Shown here: piece by piece, positions 1-7,599 of the stretch
Numbering within the stretch: the stretch's first letter is position 1
Layout of the letters: every line of letters starts with the position of its first letter
Assembly (NCBI GenBank): GCA_947626345.1
Contig: CANQSF010000006.1
Coordinates: 39,234 to 103,233 of the forward strand
Reading direction: 5' to 3'
Length of the DNA stretch: 64,000 nt
DNA from: an uncultured Oscillospiraceae bacterium
GTDB lineage: Bacteria > Bacillota > Clostridia > Oscillospirales > Oscillospiraceae
Made by a program: the position numbers and the translations under genes
The notes under the pieces: model-generated
Database searches by the model: none
Seen by the model: the letters and a program-made list of their open reading frames with translations, nothing else
What the model was told of the DNA's origin: nothing

Positions 1-1498
1 AGCTGGAGAAGGAGTCGGGGTAGGGCATGCCGCAGATCACGTCCACCACGTCGCTCTCGGCGGGCCAGTACTGGCCGAAGGGGGCCACGTAGTAGTTGCT
101 GGTCTCGCCCATCATGTTGCAGGCAACATACACGTTGTGGGAGTGGAGCACGTCGGTGGCGTAGGTGAGGAACCGCTGCACCGCCTGGGCCCGGGACTCG
201 CCGTAGGTGTTCTTCAGGTCGATGTCGCCCTTTGCCACGGCGTTGTTGAGGTAGTCGGGGAAGCGGACGTAATCGAACTGGATCTCGTTGAGGCCGAACA
301 GGTCCGCCGCCTCCACGGCGAAGCCCACCTTCATCTCCCACAGCTCCCGGCAGTAGGCGGAGGGCCAGTAAAAGTCGCCGATCTGGATGGGCCGGCCGAT
401 GTTGTCGGTGATGGCCCAGTCGGGCCGGGCCTGGGCCAGGGGGGCGTCCTGGAACACGCTCATCCGGCCGATCACGTAGTAGCCCGCGTCCTGGAGCAGG
501 CGGATGGCCTTGGTGCACTCCTCCACGGTGTTGATCACGTTATATTCATCCAGCAGGCCGTATTTCTCCAGCCAGGGGGAGTCGTAGGCCAGATAGGACT
601 GGGCCAGGTAGGAGTTGTCCCACAGGTTCACCACGAAGGCGTTGATCTCCGTGTCCTTGGCGGCGTCCAGATACTGGGGCACCGTCTCCGTGGTCAGGTG
701 GGTGGTGGGGATGTACATGGCGTACACGTCCTGGGGCATCACGTTGCCCTCGGCGGCAAAGTCGCCCTTCTCGTGGGGCCAGTAATCCAGCCCGCCGGCG
801 TCGCCGCCGCCGAAGCCGTCGCCGCGGAACACGTGGCTGGCCTGGTAGACCTCCTCCTCTTTCCAGTGGGTCATGGCGTCGGTGTAGTTGGTGACCACAT
901 ATTCGGACTTGATCCAGCCGAACTGGTCGCCCATTTTTATATAGTACATGTTGACGGCGCCGTCGGCCTTGAAATAGTCGTAGCCCACCACGCGCAGCAG
1001 CGTCCCCTGCTGGACCAGCGGGCCGATGGCCAGATCGTCGAACTGCTGCATCAGATGGACGGTGGAGCGGACGTACAGCTCCGTCTCCGTCAGCAGCTCC
1101 GCCTGGTCCGTGGTCACGTTCTGGCAGGGGATATAGCCCACCATCCCATCCAGGAAGGCGTGGTAATACTCGTTGTTGGACTCGGTGACGAAGGGCTCCC
1201 AGTTCTCCAGCAGGATACGGGTGCCCCGGCTGTACCGGCCCACCTCCGCCAGGCCCTCGTTATAGAAGGGGGCGGCGTAATCGTTCTCCGTGCCGCTGAC
1301 GAAGACGGTCACCGCGTCCGGCCAGTTGGGAGTGCCGTCGGCGTTGAAGTCGTCCTTGGCCAGCCGCTCCGCCCGGAAATTGAGAAACACCGTGCTGCAC
1401 AGCGCCAGCACGATCACCAGCGCCGCGGTCAGCGACAGCTTCTGCCCCGGCGTCAGATGATGCCGCGGCTTTTTCGGTTTTCCGGCAGCGTGGGCCAT
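1..1498 (-). CDS. Putative glycoside hydrolase (DUF4015 type) with SH3-like domains, C-terminus cut by window edge
   Basis: The reading frame runs off the left edge, so only the first ~499 residues are present. An N-terminal basic stretch (residues 1-20) and one hydrophobic segment (about 21-41) indicate a signal anchor and an extracytoplasmic location. Residues about 85-125 and 160-202 look like two SH3-type modules (the second contains RVVGYDYF and FGWIKSEYV). From about 255 the protein resembles the DUF4015 putative glycoside hydrolase family, including the conserved-looking IQFDYVRFP strand. The ATG is chosen because an AGGAGG ribosome site lies 9-10 bases upstream. A role on a cell-wall or spore-coat polysaccharide is inference; the substrate is unknown. 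Confidence 0.8.
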   Translation of the reverse strand, partial: MAHAAGKPKKPRHHLTPGQKLSLTAALVIVLALCSTVFLNFRAERLAKDDFNADGTPNWPDAVTVFVSGTENDYAAPFYNEGLAEVGRYSRGTRILLENWEPFVTESNNEYYHAFLDGMVGYIPCQNVTTDQAELLTETELYVRSTVHLMQQFDDLAIGPLVQQGTLLRVVGYDYFKADGAVNMYYIKMGDQFGWIKSEYVVTNYTDAMTHWKEEEVYQASHVFRGDGFGGGDAGGLDYWPHEKGDFAAEGNVMPQDVYAMYIPTTHLTTETVPQYLDAAKDTEINAFVVNLWDNSYLAQSYLAYDSPWLEKYGLLDEYNVINTVEECTKAIRLLQDAGYYVIGRMSVFQDAPLAQARPDWAITDNIGRPIQIGDFYWPSAYCRELWEMKVGFAVEAADLFGLNEIQFDYVRFPDYLNNAVAKGDIDLKNTYGESRAQAVQRFLTYATDVLHSHNVYVACNMMGETSNYYVAPFGQYWPAESDVVDVICGMPYPDSFSS

Positions 1499-1533
1499 GG
1501 AAAAGCGCCTCCTGGGGGGACTGTTCCCACAAA

Positions 1534-1562
1534 AATATACCACACAGAGGCGGATAATGCAA
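1534..1562 (-). promoter_or_regulatory. Sigma-A-type promoter of the DUF4015 gene
   Basis: On the minus strand a -35 TTGCAT and a -10 TATATT are separated by exactly 17 bp, placing the transcription start about 30 bases before the ATG at 1498. Confidence 0.65.
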
Positions 1563-1640
1563 GCCGGTGGGGAACGGACGCCATATGTGGGCCGTCCTCC
1601 GCCGGCGGGATACCATCTGGGGTATGGCAAGTTACATAAC

Positions 1641-1673
1641 GAAAGACGCCCGTCCCGGGCTGGGACAGGCGTC
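1641..1673 (-). terminator. Rho-independent terminator after dpaB
   Basis: A 12-bp stem (one mismatch) with arms at 1645-1656 and 1662-1673, GC-rich, followed on the minus strand by TTTCGTT. It lies just past the dpaB stop codon. Confidence 0.6.
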
Positions 1674-1685
1674 TCCGCCGGGCGC

Positions 1686-2252
1686 TCAGGCCAGGATGGG
1701 CTGCAGCTGCCGGCCCTCCATGGCCGCCCGCACCGCGTCCGCCACCTGCTCATAGCGGCAGCTGAGGCTGGTGGGCTTGGCGGCCGGGTCGTCCTGGCCG
1801 AAGGGGACGAAGTACACGTTTTTCCGCACCAGCAGCCGGCCGATGTTCTCCGCCGAGGCGCCCAGGCCGTCGTTGGTGGACACGCCGATGACCAGGGGCT
1901 TTCCGTTGCGCAGATGGCCCTTGGCGGCCATGGTGACGGCGGTGTCCGTCACGCCGTGGCTCAGCTTGGCCAGGGTGTTGCCCGTGCAGGGCACGATGGC
2001 CAGCACGTCCATGCGGCCCTGGGGCCCCAGCGGCTCCGCTCCGGCGATGGACGTGACCGGGTCGTGGCCGGTGCTGTCCGCCAGCAGGGCCAGCCAGTCG
2101 GCCCCTGCGCCGAAGCGGCTGTCCTTCATGGCGTTGGCGCTGAATATGGGCAGCACGTCGAACTGCCGGCACAGCTCCGGCAGCACGGCCTGCAGCTTTC
2201 CGAACGAACAGTAGGAGCCGGTCAGCGCCAGCCCCAGCCGGATCTTATCCAT
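1686..2252 (-). CDS. dpaB: Dipicolinate synthase subunit B
   Basis: 188-residue flavoprotein-like subunit (SpoVFB family) that works with DpaA to oxidise dihydrodipicolinate to dipicolinic acid in the mother cell during sporulation. The N-terminal LGLALTGSYCSFGK and the mid-protein IVPCTGNTLAKLSHG and GVSTNDGLG segments are typical of the flavin-binding fold. The ATG at 2252 is preferred over the in-frame ATG at 2261, because the GGAGGAGG ribosome site abuts 2261 but sits 9 bases before 2252. The gene overlaps the end of dpaA by 8 bases, so the two are translationally coupled. A terminator follows. Confidence 0.92.
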   Translation of the reverse strand: MDKIRLGLALTGSYCSFGKLQAVLPELCRQFDVLPIFSANAMKDSRFGAGADWLALLADSTGHDPVTSIAGAEPLGPQGRMDVLAIVPCTGNTLAKLSHGVTDTAVTMAAKGHLRNGKPLVIGVSTNDGLGASAENIGRLLVRKNVYFVPFGQDDPAAKPTSLSCRYEQVADAVRAAMEGRQLQPILA

Positions 2253-2859
2253 GGGTCGCATCCTCCTCCATCACCCGATAGATCGCCTCCGCCATCACGT
2301 TGGCGGCGGCTCTGGGGGCGTATAGCCCCGGCAGGCCCGGTGCCTTGAGCACCGGCGCGTCCGTGGCCCAGCCCCCCGGGTCGCTGGCCAGGTCCAGGCA
2401 CAGCGCCCCGCCGTAATCCCCCTGCAGCACCGGGGCGGGGACCGTGTTCACCACCGCGTCGAACCGCTCCGGGATGTGGGCCATGTCCACCGCCTCATAG
2501 CCCCGGGCCCGGGCGGCGGCCCGGGCGGTCCTGCTCCGGGCGGCCACGGTCACATGGGCCCCCAGGCCGGAGAGCATCCCCGCCAAAAAGCCGCCGATGC
2601 GGCCGAAGCCGGTGATGAGCACATCCATCCCCGCCAGGGCCCGGTTGGACCGGCGCATGATCAGCTCCAGCGCCCCCTCGGCGGTGAGGGCGGCGTTCTC
2701 GATGGCGTAGATCTCGTCTTTATAGTAGGGCACCCCCCGCCGCCAGGAGGGCGGCGCGATCAGAAGGGGGCTGTCGGGCGTGACGCGGTGGCCGTCCAGT
2801 TCCAGCCGCCGCTTTAAGTACAGATACCGGGGATCGTTTCCCAGCAATGTAAAGTCCAA
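2245..2859 (-). CDS. dpaA: Dipicolinate synthase subunit A, short form
   Basis: 204 residues, clearly shorter than Bacillus SpoVFA (about 297). The C-terminal Rossmann domain is well preserved: ITGFGRIGG dinucleotide-binding loop near residue 80, then a strand ending VAARS, and LAS-PGG and APGLPGLYAP near the end. The missing length is in the N-terminal domain, which here is compressed to about 75 residues. The start codon is TTG, supported by AGAGGTGAT about 8 bases upstream. It is followed with overlap by dpaB, so the pair forms the DPA synthase. An unusual small leader element with its own ORF abuts the start codon. Confidence 0.88.
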   Translation of the reverse strand: MDFTLLGNDPRYLYLKRRLELDGHRVTPDSPLLIAPPSWRRGVPYYKDEIYAIENAALTAEGALELIMRRSNRALAGMDVLITGFGRIGGFLAGMLSGLGAHVTVAARSRTARAAARARGYEAVDMAHIPERFDAVVNTVPAPVLQGDYGGALCLDLASDPGGWATDAPVLKAPGLPGLYAPRAAANVMAEAIYRVMEEDATHG

Positions 2860-3031
2860 TTCACATCACCTCTTGCCACACGCCGTGTTTTCCTGACGGA
2901 AAACGTCGCTTCGCTCCAGGGCGCAGGCGCCCGCGGCTTCCGATCTGATTTGAGGCGGGGCTCCCGCCCCCCTCAAGCTCCCCCTCGCTGCTTTGCATCT
3001 TGACCGTTCCAATTCACATCACCTCTTGCCA
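2855..3031 (-). repeat. Leader element flanked by a 24-bp direct repeat between dpaA and the DUF1015 gene
   Basis: Positions 2855-2878 and 3008-3031 are identical 24-mers (core AATTCACATCACCTCTTGCC). Each carries, on the minus strand, an AGAGGTGAT ribosome site; the 2855 copy serves dpaA. The ~129 bp between them contain a perfect 7-bp hairpin with a 4-base loop (2887-2904) and a GC-rich hairpin near 2955-2975. The 3' end of the 3008 copy supplies the -35 box of the rightward promoter. The arrangement looks like an insertion that duplicated the dpaA ribosome-site segment. Whether it is a mobile, dispersed element needs a genome-wide search. Confidence 0.6.
2861..2998 (-). CDS. Possible 45-residue leader peptide inside the element before dpaA
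   Basis: An ATG at 2998 opens a 45-codon frame whose stop TGA (2863-2861) lies one base before the TTG start of dpaA at 2859. The product is small, basic, and rich in Gly, Ser and Arg (it begins MQSSEGELEGGG and ends VWQEVM). A second frame through the same DNA, from a TTG near 3010, is also open for 48 codons, so the frame may be fortuitous in GC-rich DNA. The spacing of the stop to the dpaA start would allow translational coupling. No function is claimed. Confidence 0.3.
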   Translation of the reverse strand: MQSSEGELEGGGSPASNQIGSRGRLRPGAKRRFPSGKHGVWQEVM

Positions 3032-3054
3032 TCCTATGAGCGGTGTTGTAAAAT
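3026..3054 (+). promoter_or_regulatory. Sigma-A-type promoter of the DUF1015 gene
   Basis: TTGCCA (3026-3031) and TAAAAT (3049-3054) with a 17-bp spacer. The -35 box is the right end of the 24-bp repeat copy. Confidence 0.6.
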
Positions 3055-3076
3055 TGACAAAAAGGAGTTTGAGGCT

Positions 3077-4195
3077 ATGAAGGACATCTTTACCCCCGCG
3101 GACATCCTGCTGCCCCGGGAGGGGACCGATATGACCAGGTGGGCGTCGCTGGCCTGCGACCAGTTCTCCGCCCGCCCGGATTACTGGCGCGCCATGGACG
3201 GGTTCGTGGCCGGCGCGCCCTCCACCCTGCGGCTGATGCTGCCGGAGGCGTTTTTGAACGAGCCGGACGCGGCGGCGCGGGAGGCGGCCATGCTCCGCGC
3301 CATGGAGGAATACCTGGTGGGGGATATATTCCGCGAAATACGGGATTCTTACATCTATGTGGAGAGAACGCTCCAAAATGGGAAGGTCAGAAGGGGAATA
3401 GTGGGGAAACTGGACCTGGAGGCCTACGACTGGACGGCCGGGTCCGCCTCCCCGGTGCGGGCCACGGAGGCCACGGTGGCGGAGCGGCTGCCCGCCCGGG
3501 TGCGGCTGCGGCGGCAGGCGGCGCTGGAGATGCCCCACATCGTGCTGTTCATGGACGGTGCCGGCGGGCTGATGGACGCCGCGGCGTCCGGCGGGGGCGA
3601 GACGCTGTATGACTTCGACCTCTATGGCGGCGCGGGCCGCATCCGGGGCGTCCGGCTGTGGGGCGCGGCGGCCCGGGCGGTGAAGGAGCGCTTCGACGCC
3701 CTGCCCGGACCGGTGGTGTTCGCCATGGGGGACGGCAACCACTCCCTGGCGGCGGCGAAGGAGCACTGGGAGGCGCTGAAGGCCGCGGGCGCGCCGGCGG
3801 ACCATCCGGCCCGGTACGCCCTGGCGGAGGCGGAGGACCTGCGCGACCCGGCGGTGGAGTTCTTCCCCATCCACCGGGTGGTGCTGGGCGCGGATGCCGG
3901 CGGGGCCGTGGAGACGCTGTCCGGCGGCGACACCGGCGCGCTGGTGGCCCGGGCGGACCAGCTGGCCCGCGCCTGGACGGCGGAGCACGGCGGCACGGTG
4001 GACTACATCCACGGGGAGGCCGAGGCCCGCGCCCTAGCCGGGGAGCCGGGGGGCCGGGCATGGCTGCTGCCGGCGCTGGACAAGGGGGAGCTGGTCCCCC
4101 ACATCCTCCGGCAGGGGAATTACCCCAAGAAGAGCTTTTCCGTGGGCCACGCCCTGGACAAGCGCTGGTATCTGGAGTGCCGGCGTATCCGCTGA
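3077..4195 (+). CDS. DUF1015 family protein
   Basis: 372 residues. The sequence matches the DUF1015 family: MKDIFTPADILLPREG at the N-terminus, the DQFSARPDYW segment, and the hallmark MGDGNHSLAAAK loop at about residue 217. Family members are cytosolic and lack a proven reaction; in several genomes they sit near serine or amino-acid metabolism genes, but no such neighbour is adjacent here. The ATG at 3077 is preferred to upstream in-frame codons because AAAAGGAG precedes it by about 10 bases and because upstream codons would overlap the promoter. Single-gene transcript ending at the hairpin at 4213. Confidence 0.85.
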   Translation: MKDIFTPADILLPREGTDMTRWASLACDQFSARPDYWRAMDGFVAGAPSTLRLMLPEAFLNEPDAAAREAAMLRAMEEYLVGDIFREIRDSYIYVERTLQNGKVRRGIVGKLDLEAYDWTAGSASPVRATEATVAERLPARVRLRRQAALEMPHIVLFMDGAGGLMDAAASGGGETLYDFDLYGGAGRIRGVRLWGAAARAVKERFDALPGPVVFAMGDGNHSLAAAKEHWEALKAAGAPADHPARYALAEAEDLRDPAVEFFPIHRVVLGADAGGAVETLSGGDTGALVARADQLARAWTAEHGGTVDYIHGEAEARALAGEPGGRAWLLPALDKGELVPHILRQGNYPKKSFSVGHALDKRWYLECRRIR

Positions 4196-4212
4196 CAGAG
4201 CGAAAAAGAAAA

Positions 4213-4244
4213 ACAGGCATGACCGCCGGTCATGCCTGTTTTTT
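4213..4244. terminator. Bidirectional Rho-independent terminator
   Basis: Perfect 12-bp stem (4213-4224 with 4228-4239) and a 3-base loop, flanked by T6 on the right and an A-rich tract on the left. It can serve both the rightward DUF1015 gene and the leftward regulator at 4291. Confidence 0.8.
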
Positions 4245-4290
4245 GCGGAAAAACGGCCTTCCCGCCGGGGCGGGAGGGCGAAAAGGGGCC

Positions 4291-4737
4291 TTATTTGGCG
4301 GGGGAGAACTGGTCCAGCATCTTGTGCAGCAGGGCGTACAGCTGCTGGGAGTCCTCGGGGGAGATTTGGATGCAGTCGTTCATCTGAGCGGGCACCTTCA
4401 GCGCCTCGTCCTTCAGCGCCTCGCCCTTTTCCGTCAGCGCCACGATCAGGTTGCGCTCGTCGGCCTGGGAGCGGGTGCGGGTCACAAGGCCCTTCTCCTC
4501 CAGTTTCTTGAACAGCGGGGTCAGGGTGCCTGAATCCAGATACAGCAGCGTTCCGGCCTGCTTGATGGTCATGGACTTGTGCTCCCACAGGACCAGCATG
4601 GCGATATACTGGGTGTAGGTCAGGTCGAGAGCGGAGAGGAAGGGGGTGTACCGCTTCACGACTTCCTTCGCGCAGGCGTAGAGGGGAAAACAGAGCTGAT
4701 TGTCCAGCTTCAGGCTGTCATATTTGTGTGTCGGCAT
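4291..4737 (-). CDS. MarR-family regulator, OhrR-like (peroxide/redox sensing)
   Basis: 148 residues with a winged-helix MarR fold. The N-terminal segment LKLDNQLCFPLYAC places a cysteine at residue 16, the position of the single reactive Cys of OhrR, and the wing contains RTRSQADERNL typical of MarR DNA binding. The ATG at 4737 is chosen because AGGAG lies 8-9 bases before it; longer in-frame extensions would overlap the promoter. OhrR represses the organic-hydroperoxide reductase gene ohr and is inactivated when its Cys is oxidised, but no ohr gene is present nearby, so the target is unknown and probably unlinked. Confidence 0.85.
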   Translation of the reverse strand: MPTHKYDSLKLDNQLCFPLYACAKEVVKRYTPFLSALDLTYTQYIAMLVLWEHKSMTIKQAGTLLYLDSGTLTPLFKKLEEKGLVTRTRSQADERNLIVALTEKGEALKDEALKVPAQMNDCIQISPEDSQQLYALLHKMLDQFSPAK

Positions 4738-4773
4738 AACGTGTTCTCCTGTGTTAGGAAAGGATTTAGGTAT

Positions 4774-4802
4774 ATTAAACCACATTACACCGGGTTTTGC
4801 AA
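4774..4802 (-). promoter_or_regulatory. Promoter of the OhrR-like gene
   Basis: Minus-strand TTGCAA and TTTAAT with a 17-bp spacer, about 40 bases upstream of the start codon in an unusually AT-rich stretch. Confidence 0.6.
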
Positions 4803-4932
4803 ACATAACCGTGAAGGAAATCGCGTTTTTGGCCGAAAAAGTTTGCGAAAAGTACCTTTTGACTCCATCGGACCCGATTTTGCGGCCTGTCGGAGCGGGA
4901 ATGGGCCCGCCGGAGAGGTCCGTGACGGCGGA

Positions 4933-7599
4933 TCAGACCACCAGCGTCAGGGCGATGGAGGCCAGGCACAGCAGCAGGAAGGCGATCATGCCCGGGTTGA
5001 GGCAGGCGGTCCTGAAGCGGCTGCCCCGGGGGAGCTCCTGCTCCGCCGGGAGAAAGCGCACATGCTTCGCCCGCACGCACAGCACCACCAGCCCCGCGAT
5101 GGCCAGGGCGATGAGGCAGAAGCTGTACGCGGCCAGGGCCAGGCCCGTCCCGTCGGGGCCGGCGGCCGTCAGCACGGCCGGGGCCACCACGCTGCCCATG
5201 AGGTTGATGAGCATGTGCAGCGCCATACTGTACCGCAGCCGGCCGGTGCGGATGTAGATGTATCCGAACAGCAGCCCCAGGGCGAAGGCGTAGAACAGCT
5301 GCCCCAGATTGCCGTGGAACAGTCCGAACACCGCCGCCGACAGCACCACCGCCAGCTTCTCTCCGTAGATCCGCGCCCGGTCGATGATCTGCTTGCGGAA
5401 CACGTACTCCTCGATCAGCGGCGCGGCCACCACCATCACCGGCACCTTCAGCCACAGATGCTCGTTCATGGCGTAGTCCACGATGGGGTTGAGGTTCTCC
5501 GCGCCCAGCAGCGCCTGCAGCGCCATGGTGATCAGATTGCCCGTCATGTTCCCGGCGTACAGCAGGAACATGGCGATGAGCACGCAGCGCAGCAGCTGTC
5601 CGGCGCGGAGGGAGGTCTTCTCCGGGGCCGCCGCCGGCAGCTTCCGCCAGATGGCCAGGCCCACGGGGATCGCCACGGCGTACAGGGGCAGGAAGGTGAT
5701 CAGCCACAGGACCAGGTCCGGCGTCTCCCCCTGGGGAAACGCCAGCGCCGTCACGGAGGCGGCCAGCAGCTGCAGCGCCGTGCTCAGCGCCAGGATCACC
5801 AGCGCGCCTGCGCCCAGGCGGGAGAAGCGGCGGCGGGCGGCGGCCAGGTCTACCTCCGGCAGGGGCAGGGGAGCGGGCATATCAGGCGCCGGGGAGACCG
5901 CCCCAGGCGCCGGGGGGGACCCGGCCGGCACGGTATAGGCCCCGGCGGGGGCGGTATAGGTCCCGGGCCGGACGGCCGCCGGCCGGGGCCGGGGGTCCAG
6001 GAACCGGGGGGTCAGGGCGAAGAAGATGAGCCCCAGGACGACGTTCACCGCCGCCACGGCCAGCAGGCTGCCCGCCGGGCCGCCGGCGAGGAACACGGCC
6101 GCCAGGTCCGGCAACAGACCGAAGTAGATGAACATGATCTGGATCAGCTGCTTGACGGTCTTGCCGACGCTGAGGGGCACGGAGAAGCCGATGAACGCCC
6201 CCACGGCGGTGGCGTAAAAGTTCACGGACAGGATGGCCGGCAGCCATGCCAGCGCCGCCAGGACGCTGTCCCCGGCCGCCAGCGCGCCCAGGATCAGGCC
6301 CGGCAGCAGGTCCATCAGGCAGTTGGCCAGCACGCCCGCCATGGACCAGGCGAGCTTGGCGAAGGTGCGCTCCGGCACCAGAAGGAAGCTGTCCATGCCC
6401 GCGTCCTGCTCCAGGGGGTTGCCCAGGGCCCGGAAGAAGGCCATCACCCCCAGCGCCAGAGCCACCGCCCAGCTGCTGTGGGCCAGCAGGCCCACCACCA
6501 GCCCCGCCAGCAGATAGGTCTCCAGGGTCTTGGTGAACAGGCCCAGGTGGGCGAAGCGGAAGCGGTTGTACATGGCCTTGAAAAAGTACACGTTGGCCCC
6601 TGCGCCGTGGCGCATGCCGTCCCGGCGCAGCTTGTCGCTGCGGTCCTTTTTCCGCTTGACGAGCACGCCGGTGGTCTTCTCCGCCTGGGCCCGGGCCAGC
6701 AGCTCCGCGGTCTCCTCGCTCTTGGCCATGGCGTCCTCGTAAAAGTCCGCCTTGATGTGCCAGATGACCCACACCAGCGCCGCCCCGGCCGCCAGGGTCA
6801 GGGCCAGATACAGGGCGCTCCTGCCCGGCTGGCCCGCCGCGGCGCAGCCGCAGGCGGCCTTCAGCCAGCCCCAGAAGGGGATCCAGCGGCCCATGGGACC
6901 GCCCAGATAGTCCAGCGCCGTCTGCCAATAGCCGTGCCCTTCCCGCAGCAGGAGCAGGTATCCGCCGGCCGTCAGGGCCACGACGGCGTACAGCCCCGGC
7001 CGCAGATACCGCTTCACCCGGGGATAGGTGGCCGCCAGGATGTACAGCAGCACCCGGATCAGGGTGCCGGCCAGCACGGCCAGGCAGAAGGCCGCCACGA
7101 TGATGAGGGCGCTCCACAGGTCCATCCCCAGGCTGCCCACCAGGTTGGGCAGCTGGAGCAGCAGGTAGAACCCCGCCACCAGGGACACCCCCAGCTGGGT
7201 GGTCAGCCGGAACAGCAGCACCGACTGGGGCCGCATAGGGGAAGCGAACAGGACGTTCACGTCTGCAGGCAGGAAGATGCGGCTGCCGTTTTTGTCCGCG
7301 CCCATGGCCATGAACACGAACATCGCCAGCACCACCGCCCCGGCCGCCGCCTCCACGATGAGGGCCGCGTCCTCTCCGGCGGGAAGGCCGGCGTCCGGTC
7401 CGTCCTCGGGCGCGAGCTCCTCTCCGGCGGCCGGCTGGTCCATGTCCTCCCCGCCGTCGTCGGTGACGGAGGCGGCGAAAAAGCCGATGACCCCGCCCAT
7501 CAGCGCGCACACCAGAATGAAGACCAGCACCCAGGTCTTGAACAGCTTTTTCAGCTGATTTATAAAGGTGTGCAGCGCGTAATAGCCGAACAGCCTCAT
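4933..7599 (-). CDS. ABC exporter permease fused to a CPBP-family intramembrane protease-like domain
   Basis: 888 residues in two membrane modules. Residues 1 to about 545 have many hydrophobic helices and resemble putative ABC exporter permeases that pair with a separate ATPase. A Pro/Ala-rich linker (about 545-600) leads into a second polytopic module with CPBP (CaaX protease/bacteriocin-processing) motifs: EE at 730-731 and R735 (PLIEEYVFR), H762 in GLFHGN and H795 in HMLIN. These are the expected metal-site residues, so the protease centre looks intact. The ATPase gene lies just upstream with a 4-base ATGA overlap. Export and processing of one substrate, for example a peptide, is inference. 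Confidence 0.8.
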   Translation of the reverse strand: MRLFGYYALHTFINQLKKLFKTWVLVFILVCALMGGVIGFFAASVTDDGGEDMDQPAAGEELAPEDGPDAGLPAGEDAALIVEAAAGAVVLAMFVFMAMGADKNGSRIFLPADVNVLFASPMRPQSVLLFRLTTQLGVSLVAGFYLLLQLPNLVGSLGMDLWSALIIVAAFCLAVLAGTLIRVLLYILAATYPRVKRYLRPGLYAVVALTAGGYLLLLREGHGYWQTALDYLGGPMGRWIPFWGWLKAACGCAAAGQPGRSALYLALTLAAGAALVWVIWHIKADFYEDAMAKSEETAELLARAQAEKTTGVLVKRKKDRSDKLRRDGMRHGAGANVYFFKAMYNRFRFAHLGLFTKTLETYLLAGLVVGLLAHSSWAVALALGVMAFFRALGNPLEQDAGMDSFLLVPERTFAKLAWSMAGVLANCLMDLLPGLILGALAAGDSVLAALAWLPAILSVNFYATAVGAFIGFSVPLSVGKTVKQLIQIMFIYFGLLPDLAAVFLAGGPAGSLLAVAAVNVVLGLIFFALTPRFLDPRPRPAAVRPGTYTAPAGAYTVPAGSPPAPGAVSPAPDMPAPLPLPEVDLAAARRRFSRLGAGALVILALSTALQLLAASVTALAFPQGETPDLVLWLITFLPLYAVAIPVGLAIWRKLPAAAPEKTSLRAGQLLRCVLIAMFLLYAGNMTGNLITMALQALLGAENLNPIVDYAMNEHLWLKVPVMVVAAPLIEEYVFRKQIIDRARIYGEKLAVVLSAAVFGLFHGNLGQLFYAFALGLLFGYIYIRTGRLRYSMALHMLINLMGSVVAPAVLTAAGPDGTGLALAAYSFCLIALAIAGLVVLCVRAKHVRFLPAEQELPRGSRFRTACLNPGMIAFLLLCLASIALTLVV

